From Polytrichum commune (taxonomy: Eukaryota; Streptophyta; Polytrichopsida; Polytrichales; Polytrichaceae), in contig OX485803.1 in assembly GCA_950295325.1 (NCBI GenBank), positions 48,749,554 to 48,813,553 of the forward strand: 64,000 nt of DNA, in the 5' to 3' direction. The notes below the pieces were generated by a model. It was not told where the DNA came from. It was given only the letters and a program-made list of their open reading frames with translations, and searched no databases. Of this stretch, positions 23,988 to 35,564 are shown one piece after another; within the stretch, counting starts at the first letter, position 1; each line of letters opens with the position of its first letter. A program made the position numbers and the translations under genes.

Positions 23988-25540
23988 TTCATCATGGATG
24001 AAGGTTAGGGGCTGTAGTGAAAACAAGCTTTCTACAAGTTGAGGGTCGATTCGTTCTAATATGACTTCTCTACACTAATTTGGGGAATCCAATGTTATGT
24101 TCAGAGTCAAATCCCCAAAAAATTAGTCATGTCTTAGTTATGAAATGTTTCACTGCATTTTCACCTTCCTAATGAATGAGGTTATGTAGACCCCACGAAT
24201 CGTTGGTCAAGGATTTGTGGTGTATGTGAGATGATCGTGATAGCGTGTAAATGGTTATGTTGAGATGATGTGACTACCGAAATAACGATTGAGACCCGCC
24301 ATTGGTTTGGGGGATTTTCAGTTGGAATGAATCGGCCGTCATCCTTGTATGCGTATTGTTTTATCTGGAGCCCCCCTTCATTCACGATGGATGAAGGGGT
24401 CGTAGTAAAAAACAAACCTTCTACAAATTGAGGGCCGATTCGTTCCAATTTGACTTCTCTAGATGGATTTGGGGAATCCAATGTTATTTTTAGCATCAAA
24501 TCCTCTCAAACAGAGTCATGTCCAAGTTATGAAATGGTTCACTGCATTTTCACCTTCCTAATGGATGAGGTTATGTAGACCCCATGAATCCTTGGTCAAG
24601 GATTTGTGGTGTATGTGAGACGATCGTGATAGTGTGCAAATGCTTATTTTGAGGTGATTTGACAGCAAAATTAATGATGGAGACGCTAGATTGGTTTGGT
24701 GGATTTCAGCTGGAATGAATCGGCCTTCATCCTTGCATGCATGTTGTTTTATTGGATCCCCCTTCATTCACGATGGATGAAGGGGTTGTAACAAAAACAA
24801 GCCTTCTACAAGTTGAGGGCTGATTTGTTCCAATTTGACTTCTCTAGACGGATTTGGGGAATCCGATGTTATTTTTCAGAGTTAAAACCTGTAAAATTTA
24901 GTCATGTCCAAGTTATGATATGGTTCACTGCATTTTCACCTTCCTAATGGATGAGGTTATGTAGATCCCACGAATCTATCAAGGATTTGTGGTGTATGCA
25001 AGACGATCATGATAGTGCGTAAATGGTTATTTTGAGATGATTTGACAACCGAAATAACGATGGAGACCTAAGATTGGTTTGGTGGATTTCAACTGGAATG
25101 AATCAGCCTTCATCCTTGTATGCGTGTTGTTTCTAGGGGAGCCCCCTTCATTCACGATGGATGAATGGGTTGTAGTAAAAACAAGCCTTCTAGAAGTTGA
25201 GGGCTGATTCGTTCCAATTTGACTTCTCTAGACCGATTTGGGGAATCCATTGTCATTTTCAGGGTCAAATTGTCAAAAGATTAGTCATGTCCAAGTTATG
25301 AATTGGTTCATTGCATTTTCACCTTCATAATGGACGAGGTTATGTAGACCCCACAAATCCTTGGTCAAGGATTTGTGGTGTATGCGAGACGATCGTGATA
25401 GCATGTAAATGGTTATTTTGAGATGATTTGACAATGGAAATAACGATGGAGACCCGAGATTGATTTGGTGGATTTCAGTTGGAATGAATCGGCCTTCATC
25501 CTTGGATGCGTGCTGTTTATACTGGAGCCCCCTTCATTGA
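23988..25540. repeat. Tandem array, four units of about 374-396 bp
   Basis: Anchor word ttcattcacgatggatga (or a variant) recurs at 23988, 24377, 24773, 25147 and 25533, giving periods of about 389, 396, 374 and 386 bp. Within each unit the order is the same: acaagccttctacaagttgag, gacttctctagac, tggggaatcc, cattttcaccttcctaatgg, gtcaaggatttgtggtgtat, gagatgatttgac, gaatgaatcggccttcatcc. The first unit is the most diverged. On the minus strand each unit has a partly open frame of about 70-105 codons, but the frames are broken differently in each copy and match no family I recognise, so I treat the array as non-coding. Confidence 0.9.
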
Positions 25541-25809
25541 CAATGGACGAGCTTTCCATGGATCTAGTATAGGCAATGCATGCTTTTGATGAATTCGGAA
25601 ATGAGCATTGAGCAAGTTTTTGAGCATGTGTACACTAGTGCTTCAAGTGTTGTTATCTATACTCACCACGTAACCATTATGTAGGTGATTATATATGAGA
25701 AGACCATTGAACATGATGTGTGCAAACATTTGACACCATAATGGAGTTATTAAAGCGAGCGTGCAGTAGTAGTTTAGTATGGAATTGACCAAAATGTTTG
25801 GAACCGCTC

Positions 25810-26182
25810 CACTAAATTTGATAATTAGTGTCATATGGTATTTTATGTCACTATGGTAACTTTTCATATGACACTTCTTATGAATAAGTGAACAAATTAT
25901 TGTCATGGGAGATGGACGAGTTCATCCATTGGCCAAAATTGTACGTCCTCTTGTCACCAACTTGTGGTAAAACATTGTCATGGATGAATGAAACTTGGAT
26001 GAAAAATCACTTGGTATGGGACAATAATCGCAACACTCTGAATCTATAATCTCTCCAAAAGTTCACAAGGAATGACAAATGATGCTGGGTTAACATTTAG
26101 TGTTGGTAACACTAAAACACGGTTTACAATTAGTATTGAGTAAGACGGTTAGAATTGGTGACACTAAATATTATAGTTAGTG
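25810..26182 (-). mobile_element. Family A element, copy A5
   Basis: A 373-bp copy collinear with A4 (starts cactaaatttgataattag, ends actaaatattatagttagtg). The flanks are no longer a clean TA pair (tc before, tg after), in keeping with age. The interior words gacacttcttatgaataag, tggatgaaaaatcacttggt and gcaacact are conserved. Confidence 0.75.
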
Positions 26183-26659
26183 TGGTTATTACACAAACAA
26201 CGAATCCCAAGCCGCAACCATGCGCCATGGCTAAAGGGAGCTTGATGTGAGTGTGAATTACAAATCCATTAACATTAAAAGATAGGATCCACAGTACGCA
26301 TTGACAGTAGAAATAGGGATTTAGATATAAGTGTAAATGTTCTTACCCAAGGAATTTAGTGCACCTATTGTTCCAAGGAATTCAATGTGGGTGCAAACTA
26401 TTTTACAAACCACAGTATCCCGAGTCCAGGGGTTAAAATTGTGAACTGTGCACTGATGATTTACTAACAAGGATATGATGTAATACTTAAAAAATTATCC
26501 ATTTAAGTTAGACTACTTTTTTATGTCAATAAATTTCATTTGAAAATGTTAGGGTTGCACACTATCTTGAAGGTGCACTCTTCAATAAGGATAAACACCA
26601 AAATCATGTGCATATGTCGTCAAACACATCATACCAACATTTCATACCAGGCTCCCTAT
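26183..26659. other. Intergenic, no gene seen
   Basis: AT-rich spacer between an A copy and the 26.7-kb hairpin. Nothing recognised. Confidence 0.4.
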
Positions 26660-26833
26660 GTGTACAACATAACATTATCCAGATCCATAGCAGTGTTATG
26701 TGGGATTGACAATATTCTACAGAATATTTTCCACATTCAGACTGAATGTGGAGAATATTCTACATAATACCGCCAATCCCACAAATCATTGCTATAGATA
26801 TGAATAAAGTTATATATATATATATATGTACAC
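26660..26833. repeat. Long near-palindromic hairpin (174 bp)
   Basis: The centre is at 26741 (cattcag-a-ctgaatg). The inner 55-56 bp on each side (left from ccatagcagtg to the centre, right from the centre to gctatag) pair with about 12 mismatches and no loop. Pairing then continues through ataac/gttat to gtgtac/gtacac at the ends, with the (TA)n run on the right side as a bulge. The arm contains the repeated word gaatattct. It is the size and shape of a plant MIRNA-type or foldback MITE precursor. Confidence 0.8.
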
Positions 26834-27144
26834 GAAACATTTTCAATGAATATCCTTGTTGTGCTCCCACTTAGTTAGGGTTTGCAACATAGTGTCCTAG
26901 GCACACTATTTCCCTTGACAGTGGTAAGATCTTAATAGTGTGGGTCCCTTGGGGTTGCACCTTATAGAACCAAACTATAGCATGTGGGTGGGGTGCACAC
27001 TAAAGGCGTAGTATTTGTTGATTTAGGTTACAAATGCACATAGCCTGCTGGGGGATTAATCTTAATAGAAGTGATAATTTCTAACATCCTATAAAACATT
27101 GAACACAATTTTTATTATTAGGGTTTGAGCATACGATGTATATA

Positions 27145-28086
27145 CCGTAGGTTCATAGCTGGTTCGACACATGTTAGCCGAATAATTAATTAAATTTCAA
27201 AAAGTCGGTTCAGCACCTAAAAATAGAATATTCATATTTTCGGCAATTTTCTCTTTTAATTTTAAAATTTCAGCTTAAATTCATTTTCTATCTTCTATTT
27301 AAGCTTATATCTTGTACATCTCTCTTGCATTGAATGACAAGTAAGATGTGAGTGAAGAGTTGAGAATGCTCTGTGCTTTATGCAAGTAGAGTGGAGTTGT
27401 GTTCAACAATGCATATGGGATATGTAAACTTTGAGGTGAAGCACCGAGTTAGACTTCATTTTTATAACACGCATAACTTTTGCATAGAGTCTTCAAATGA
27501 CATAAAATTTGTTGGAGGTGAAAGATTACTTGATTTCTAAACTTTTCTTAGACCAACAAAATTCCAAAAAATTTGATCTTCTATGCACAAATGAGCTCCG
27601 AAAAACTGTTATGAACGCATTTTAATTTTTTGATCTTTACACGGCTGCAATGTTTTGTCCATATCTTTTGCATAAAGACTTATTTTGACACAAAACTTGT
27701 TGGAGGTGGAAGAAGGATTGATTTCTCAACTTTTGTTAGTTGGACAAAATTCTATAAAACTTCATTTTCTATGCTCAATTGGACTCCAAAAATTTGTGTA
27801 CAACACATTTGAAAAGCCTCACCTAGAGTCTTGCTACTTCTTAACCCATATTCTTTGTGGACTAATGTAAGTGAGCTTGATTACAAAAGGAGCACCTTCT
27901 CTCTTTCAAAATTCACATATGCTTCCACTGTAAGTAAAACTCTAGTGAGAAGTAGAAATTTCTTACTTTTTGGAAATTTTGAAAAATAATTAATTTCATA
28001 TTCGGCAAAAAATGCCAATAATATTCCAAAATTTTCGGCATCTATTTTTAGAATTATTTTCTGTCGAACCAGCTATGAACCTACAG
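27145..28086. mobile_element. Mariner-like TIR element with TA target duplication
   Basis: TA flanks 27143-27144 and 28087-28088. A 22-bp perfect inverted repeat (left 27147-27168, beginning gtaggttcatagctggttc; right 28063-28084) extends to C-C/T at the boundary. Subterminal ttcggca words recur near both ends. The interior holds two diverged tandem copies of about 190 bp (from about 27465 and about 27660, each with ttgttggaggtg, ttgatttct and attctatgc-like words). No transposase was recognised, so it is non-autonomous. Confidence 0.85.
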
Positions 28087-28869
28087 TAGATATGATATTA
28101 TAAATAAGGGGGTTTACAATATACTTTTACAGGGCTTAGAGATTGGTCTCAGACACATTGTAGGACATCCTTGGGGTATTGTGAATAGTTTAGAGTTTGG
28201 CTAGCTCAAGTACAAGGATAGACCACCACCCAAGGCCGGCCTCTTGGAATCGATCCCAACACAATGAAACCATTCAAGACACCTTGCCACCACAACACCC
28301 ATCCTTGGGGCACCCACATAATCACACTAAGATGTAATTTTTGACCAGCGTAGGGTTATTTCATGGGCCTCCCCTTCTCATCTGGGTACCAAAGGGACCA
28401 CCTTCGATAGGAAGTAATAGCGAGTGTCCCATAGGCCCTGCTCCGAACACCGATTATGGGTTCACATGTGGGCTTGCTGTTATGATGAGGGTGAAGTGTC
28501 CCTCGTTCACGCCAACACAAGTGGGTGGTGTTGTCTCACTCTCTAAAGTTTAGCAATGGGCCCAAAGTTTCCAAGCCATGATTTGAGGTTTGGGATGGCT
28601 TAGCTAACGACTATTGGAAGTCTAAATTTCATAAGCTTCTTCTCTTGTATGTCCAAGCAAAGTGGAGTGAGGTTTGAACCATTCTCGTTTCATGTCATGT
28701 TTGAATAGAAAGTGGCCAAGAAGTGCATGAAAAACATATTGTATCATGTTTCTTCTCACCAAGAGATACAAAATTTAAATGTTACATCTAATGACGGGTA
28801 ACTAGAAGTTGGAAGAAAAAAACTTTTCAAAAGGTAAAAAACACACACACATAAAATATGCAAGTACCA
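28087..28869. other. Intergenic, no gene seen
   Basis: Includes a somewhat GC-richer part (28200-28560) with a 70-codon frame that shows no family features. An (AC) run lies near 28840. Confidence 0.4.
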
Positions 28870-29331
28870 TTAGTGTTTTGGAAAGTAGGAGAAATTTATA
28901 GAGAAAAATATGTAGATGTATTAACGGTAGGCTATCAAATAAACTCGTGTGTTGAAATTAAGCTTTTCAATTTATTGTGATAAATGCGTCTACATACATA
29001 CAATATAAATCATGAAATAATAAACCTTTATGACATATACATAACTCTACAATATTCATAGGATAGTCATCTGGGACCGTTTCCATATGACAACAATAGA
29101 TGAAAACTAAATGAGACTAACACATTTATTATCAATATTTTCTATAAATATTAGGGTTCCTTTTGCACATCTACCTCTACTTCAAAATTCTTAATAACCT
29201 TTTTGAATGGACATAATAAAGAAAAACAATACCTCTCCCTCATGTATACCATGTACACTAATGCCTCAAATAATACCCCTTTTTGCACTCACATTAGTTG
29301 ATACATGGTATGAAAAATCCACCCCCAAAGG
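28870..29331 (-). mobile_element. R1 hAT-like element, truncated copy R1b
   Basis: Collinear with the right two thirds of R1 (gaaatttatagagaaa ... acacatttattatcaat ... tacctctccctcatgtatac ... ggtatgaaaaatccaccccc). The segment that encodes the hydrophobic fragment in R1a and R1e is mostly deleted, and the left terminus is missing. Confidence 0.65.
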
Positions 29332-29920
29332 TGTAAAGTGGCTTGAAAGTGCATCAAGAATGTCTTAAAGATATGCAACACAATGGTGCCCTCGATATAA
29401 TTATAACTATAGTATTAGCAACTCTCTTCTATTTTGAAGGACTTTAACATAATGAAAAGCACATCCAGATGGAATTTTTGGCTAGTAGCTAAATTTGTAA
29501 TGTGCTTCTCTTATATCACACATTAATTTTTCCTTCTTCAAAATTTTGAACTATTGGACTAGTAGGATTGTTGTGATTGAGATTCAAGGACATTGTGGAT
29601 TTTGATTATTTATTAAATTAATGCTTGACTTTGCATCACTTTCATGCTCTTGAATGAAATAGTGCAGAATTTGAGTGGCGAAGACAATTTCTGCTTCACT
29701 TTATCTTGCTTGGAGCACATGATAGGGATTTAGATCCAAATTTGATTTCTATGTGAGAATAATATACTTGTTAGTATTTCATAACCATACTTTTGTATGC
29801 ATACTCCTTTTTGGGTATACATATAGGAGTATTAACTCAAGAGGGTGCACACACATGTGATAAATGAGGTTTCATCAAGGGGTTCAAGGGTGCACATTAT
29901 AGAGTTGTCCATCATAAACC
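29332..29920. other. Intergenic, no gene seen
   Basis: AT-rich. Nothing recognised. Confidence 0.4.
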
Positions 29921-29923
29921 TTA

Positions 29924-31173
29924 GGGCCGGTTTACACCATGGACCATGAAGTCGGACCATGGACAATGGCCTTTTTCCATGGTCCGACTCAATGGTCCGA
30001 TTTTCATGGTCCGATTTGTTTAAAAATCAATTTACAAAGTTTTTGGGCCCCTCACTAGGTGTAAATTGAATGTGGACCAAGAAGAATGACCATGCACCAA
30101 AAAGTGAATGTCCTGATATTTTTGATATAGGTCCAAAAAGGGCAATTTGGAAAATAAATAGATAAATAAGGTTTGACCATTCTCTTGTCCTCTCTTGGCT
30201 TCACTTGTCTTACTCCTTGTTAGATGTGTCGAAGATGTGGGTTGCAAATCTTCTCGCAACAATTTTTACAAACCAAAATGAGCGATTTATATTTGTACAT
30301 GTTCAATGTAATTTACATGTTAACATGTACCTTTGTGTTGTACATTGAGCATTATTTGCAACCCGCTTTCTATCACGTGGTCGAGTATGTTCTGATCAGT
30401 GTCTGGGGATATTTTTGGGCATAATCTGACAAGATCCTACTTTTTCCAAGTGCAACTAGTTACATGTTGACATCTTTCCGTTTTTCTATATTAATTAGAG
30501 GTATATTTGGAAAAAATCTTGTAAAATGAATGGTAACGAACCTGATGTTTTGAACCTCAATTGGTTATTTCTCAATCTCAACCAGTTCATCTGTAAGCAA
30601 CGGTCGGTTCTCCCCGCTTAGGGTTCTAGGGAATTAAAGTTTCCATGCATTGTACTCCAATAATGTGTACTCGAATTCTGAAGTTCTAGATGTCCCACAT
30701 TGTTTGGTGAAATGGGTGGGAGCCGGTTCAAGGGGTAGGGTAGGGAAGAAATGGTATCTCTCAAGGGCTATGATATGATCAAGGCACATAGAGGGCTATC
30801 CTGCTTCTCAAGATTCATTACAACACATAGATGTTAAAAAGTGTGCCTCATGAGCCTTACCTAGTGGAAAGAGATGTATCTAAAGTCCCCCCCCCCAAAA
30901 AAAAATTCATTTAAAAATTATTATAACAACATTTCCTTATCACGGGCCCTTGCCAGACCACCTCTTTTGCCTCTCTTACCGGAAACACTGTTGGACCATG
31001 TCGGTGGATTATGTAGGCCGTGAAATATGTCTTTTGGGGGCCTCAACCTCCGTGGTCACTCTAATCAATTTTCCTTGGTGTAAACCGAAGTTGTCCCAAA
31101 ACAAGCTCAACAACCAATCAACACTCTTACATGCTTCTAAGACAACTTCATGGTCCATGGTGTAAATAACCTC
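29924..31173. mobile_element. PIF/Harbinger-like non-autonomous element (1250 bp) with TTA target duplication
   Basis: TTA on both sides (29921-29923 and 31174-31176). The ends share a 22-bp inverted repeat (tttacaccatggaccatgaa and two more bases) just inside the boundary. The left end proper reads gggccggtttacacc; the right is more diverged. A 13-bp perfect hairpin (agtcggaccatgg / ccatggtccgact) lies at 29950-29989, followed by further ggtccga words. It shares left and right interior segments with the smaller element at 43215-43792. An R5 fragment sits inside (about 30405-30620). No transposase found. Confidence 0.75.
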
Positions 31174-31469
31174 TTACCATAGATCTATCCATTGTCTTCC
31201 CATGGCATTTATCAAAAATCAATTTATCGAGTGGTCTCTATGAATGATGTGGAACCGTTGCACCAATGCATGACATTAGGTCTATCTACCATCCCATCCT
31301 AATGCTCCACTGTAAAGTTCATTATTGTGGGTCTGTGCCTCTTGTTACACCCATGTAAATAAAGCAATGTCTTGGACCATCCCTGCACCATTTGCTCATC
31401 GTGCCACTGTGGTCCATCAACAAGAAAACTATTTTCGAAATAGTGGGATGGTGGTGTTGTCACCACCAC

Positions 31470-31900
31470 CGAGAAAACCCCAACACAAAAGTCATTGTTG
31501 CTTATCGCACCTCAAATCATAGATTGGCCATTGAAACTTGCCGGTGGTTGACAATCCCAATCCTTCGGGGTAAAAGATTATGCCAATCCTGGCATGAAAT
31601 CGTTGTTGAAAACGAGGATCACTATGTGTTGGAGTGTCCCATGTACAACTGCAGTAAAAATAGGTTTCCTTCCTAAGTTCACAAAGGTAGTACGAGATGT
31701 GTGGTCTCAAGTCTTTCTTCCAATTGGACCATCAACTTTATATTCACAGGCTCTATTTTATACAAGTCACCGCCGATCTACACTTTGTTACTCTAGGGAA
31801 TCAACTCCCTTAATACCAACGTGATGTACTCCTAGTCTCATAAACCTTTTGGCTTTGTGGACTTTAAAACCGATTTCATGTCATTTCATCCATGGGTCCA
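31470..31900 (+). pseudogene. LINE (non-LTR retrotransposon) C-terminal remnant
   Basis: The plus-strand frame through 31480-31676 reads NHRLAIETCRWLTIP, then RLC, then VVENEDHYVLECPMYN. This is the usual end of many plant LINE polyproteins: a basic H-R-L-x-I-E-x-x-R-W segment, then a zinc-binding-like tail with C, E-x-E-x-H, L-E-C-P-x-Y-N. The second zinc cysteine of the first pair is missing (a W-H stands there), and a stop follows at about 31676. A shifted frame then continues with FFQLDHQ-like and later residues up to about 31900. The upstream reverse transcriptase and endonuclease are absent, so this is a 5'-truncated, decayed copy. Confidence 0.65.
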
Positions 31901-34900
31901 TGAATGATAATTTTGATTTGGCCATTTGCCTCGATGTTTAATTCCTGAAACGGTTTTTTTATTGCACCAAATTGATGCCACGATCTCATGGCTCTGGTCC
32001 TAATATCCCATGAAACATGGACATAATGTAACCCACTTTGAGATCTTGCAGGAAATAGTTTTAAATTATACCAAGATTTGCCGGGTTTATGATGTCTCAT
32101 GCAAGTCAGTCATTGGTGTTGATCTCGGACAACCTCATCACGTTAGAGTTATCCTTAAAGTCTCTCAAGAACTCGTGTTTTTTGACATTTTATATCGTTT
32201 AAGAAGTGTTCAAGTTGTGTCCAATTTTTTTAATTTTGGCGAATCGAAGGGGAGGCGTTCAACCTTGGGCCAAAAGACGGCTGCATAAAAAAACGGTTTC
32301 CATGGCAAATTTTCGAAGACACTGAAATGGTGCTCTCGAAAGCTTGGCAAGCCAACGTAGGACGCCTTCCCTTCATTTCACCCGAATCAGGGGTTCCGAC
32401 ACCACTTGAACACTCCCTAAACATTATAATACCTCAAAACCGGGGACGAATTCCCTACTCAAACACAAGTTTTTGAGGATACCTCCATTGGCTGATTGAT
32501 ATCACATGATGCCAACGGGCCTAGAGTATACAATAACAAGCGAAGGATCGGCCGTGCCATTTCAAAAATGAATTAGTTTTTTTCTTTCTTTCTAAAAGCC
32601 ATCGAATTTTTGGGGCCAAATACATGGGTCGACCTCCGACCAAGGGCGGCCTCACGGGCCCCCTTTACAATTTGACTTTTAACCGTGGCCTCCAAATGAT
32701 GAGGGAGTACGTGGGAGCCATTTTTATATCTTACATCCGACGAGCCCGGTCTCCAAGGGGCTTCGATCGGATTGCTAGGTGATCGCGGATGATGCTAGGT
32801 GCATTTTGTCATAGATTTTCCACGGGCATAGGGGCTCCAACTTTTCCTCCTTTTTTCCACTCACTTGCTTGCTTACACCATGCCATGACCTAGACTTAGA
32901 CTTAATTCCCACACGTATGTGTATATGTGCCGCTCCGGAGTCCGAAATTCAAGAAGGATTTTGGCAGCTTGGGGTCATCATTAGGCCTATGAATCGCACG
33001 AATGAGCCTCATTTGATTGGGCGTGAAGGGCGTCAAAGGGTCGGTTGGCGGTTGCCGCCCTAGCCCAGCCCCCTTGGTATGCAAAAGTTGCGCAATTTTG
33101 ACCTTGTGCGATATACCCCCTTTTAATGGGTCGAGGTTAATAAGAAGTAAACCGGAAAGAAAATCATCCATGACAATGCTTCATTACAAGGATGCATAAT
33201 AATACACCAAATTTTGTTTCAATAATCGACATTTGGATGAACTAGGAGTAAATTGGAATGACGATATTTGTAAACTTGTTCATAAGAGGTGTCATTAGAA
33301 AAGCGACTGATGATGACAGTGACATAAAACACCACACGACCCTAAACACGATATTTAGTGTAGTTCGCAAAGACAAGGGCTACTAATCAACCAACCAACC
33401 AATCAATCGATCAATCATCCATTCATTCCATTCCGTTCATTCATTTGTCATCACGTTGTGGATTCGAGGCGAGGCTCCTTGGAAAGGGCGTGGGGCGTTG
33501 CCCAACCGGATTGCGACACTTGGTCACACGTTACGAGAGGTCGAGTTCCTCCATCCGAGCTCCCGAATGATAGGGAGGCTCACACAAGGTGGATAGGTTA
33601 TTCACTTAGACATTCCTCCAATGTCACATGCCAAGTGTGCATTGAAAAGACAACATGGCGTAGAATTCGTGTAATGGCGTGGTGGAGATGGTTCCATTCC
33701 TTGACGCTAAATTCATAGACCTTCTATGAAATGCCTCATGGTTAATCATGATCACGAATGACTCTTTCTCCTCCGCCGCATTTTGGTGAAGCTCCTATGT
33801 GGCCTTCTATACGTTGTGGCCCAAGTCAACTTCACTAGAACGTTGATAGTCTCTCGGAAGTGAGAGATCCTCGGGGTCCCTAGATTTGCGGTTGAAAATG
33901 TTGAATGACCTCCCCCTCTTCCATGTGTGTGGTCATAGCTTCGGTGATGATGGAGTTAGAAGTCAATAGGATGAGTTACCTTATCACCATACGAGCCTTG
34001 GCCCCCAAAGCACACATCATGCGTATAAACTAATACTTTTGCAAACCTACCACTAGTTGTGAGAGATTTACAAGCTTTTCAGGAACGTATGACGTGTGCT
34101 ATCATGGGACTCACACGATAGTAGTGTTGATGAGTTGTCTTGGATATGCGTCTATTCTCATAATCAAAGCGAGCTTGCTCACGAAGGTGCATAACTAGGC
34201 TTAATATGAATTTGTTGAAACTTGATAATACAAGGTGATCATGGACCGTGCTAGTGGAGTCCACACGAGTGTGACAACCAACATGGAGTTCGATAACAAT
34301 TGTCATGCTATCATGGGTGAACCGCATGGTTATGCTAGGCTCCAAGACTGGAACAATACTCATAAACCATACCATTTTATTGGTGGAGAGCAAACTATTG
34401 AAGAGGTTTACACTAGGGTCCGATTCCAAAGCATGAAAGATTGAATCGGGAGCTAATGTGACACCATTTTCCCACCAAACCTCGATGGACCGTGGATCGG
34501 ATAGTTGACTCAAGAAAATACTCCTCTAACTTCGAAAAACCAATCTTCAAGCTCAAGTCCAATCTTGGGTCCAATAGTAAGGTCCATGAAGAGGTGTTTT
34601 GGACCCCATTGAAGTTTCTTCAACCCAGGTCCTTAAGTAAATCCACCTCGTATAAATAGTGTGTGTTCGACTACGGGATCATACAAGTAACAAAACTTGA
34701 GTGACAAGAAATGCCATGCAGGCTAATTTCCTCTTATTTAACTGACTTGTTCATACCCAACCTACACATCTTGTTGGTTATCAGACTCGTGAACTTGAAA
34801 CTATCATCGCACGTACATCCAACAGTTGTAATAATACCACAGAGGGTGCCCTACTCTAACAGTGCTTTAGTGCCAGAATGTAGTGTCCAAGTGGGATTCA

Positions 34901-35564
34901 AGTGGGTCTTAACCAATTCAGGAATGACATGTGGCATAGACTTGAAGGGAATTTATTACTTTTTCTCTGAGGGGAGAGCCGTCTATGGTAGAGTTCAACA
35001 AGTGCTTGCCTCGACCCACAGTCCGTGACTTGTGAGCAAGATGATGTCAACACACCAAATTATGACTTAAATCAACAGTCTCCTATCGGGGAGAAACTTG
35101 TAGGGAAAATGCTGAAATTGTATTAAACACAAGTTATAAAATCACACTTAAGTCACAGAATTGAACCAAACCACACTAGTCCATAATTGCAACATGCTTG
35201 AATTATATAAATGGATATACTTGCGGTATGTATTGAATTCTACTGGGTCCGTCTTTATGCAAATCCCGAAGGTCCTTCCAATTTGCTTCTTTCGCATATA
35301 TGAGTGCTTTCATTGGAAGAATGATTATTGATTAATAACTTGATTTTTGGTGGGATCACTTCTGATATTTCATAGTTTGAACAAATATCAAGAAGTAACT
35401 TATAAACACCTCTTTACAACGTCTTGGAGCCCATTATGGGCCTCGTGGCCTTTTAAAAGGTTTAAATGAGTTAAGTTGAGTTGCACATTGAAAAACTTTC
35501 CCGTTGTCATCTTGGCAGGTGAGTGAAGCTACCAAGGGAAGGTTTCAAGTTCTCTAAAACTGGA
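31901..35564. other. Intergenic, no supported gene; partial family A copy
   Basis: 32.5-34.0 kb is less AT-rich than its surroundings and probably old retrotransposon debris, but no domain was recognisable. A right-half family A copy (A6, about 33180-33360, ending cgatatttagtg then TA) shares a segment (aggatgcataata) only with copy A8. Open frames at 34079-34513 (minus, 144 codons) and 34711-35028 (plus, 105 codons) have no recognisable motifs. Confidence 0.45.

Noticed and set aside
24182-24499. 105-codon minus-strand frame in the tandem array
   Set aside because: The same frame is broken in the other units at different places, and no family is recognised.
34079-34513. 144-codon minus-strand open frame
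   Set aside because: No recognisable domain, no promoter or intron signals, composition like neighbouring noncoding DNA. A plus-strand frame of 69 codons overlaps it.
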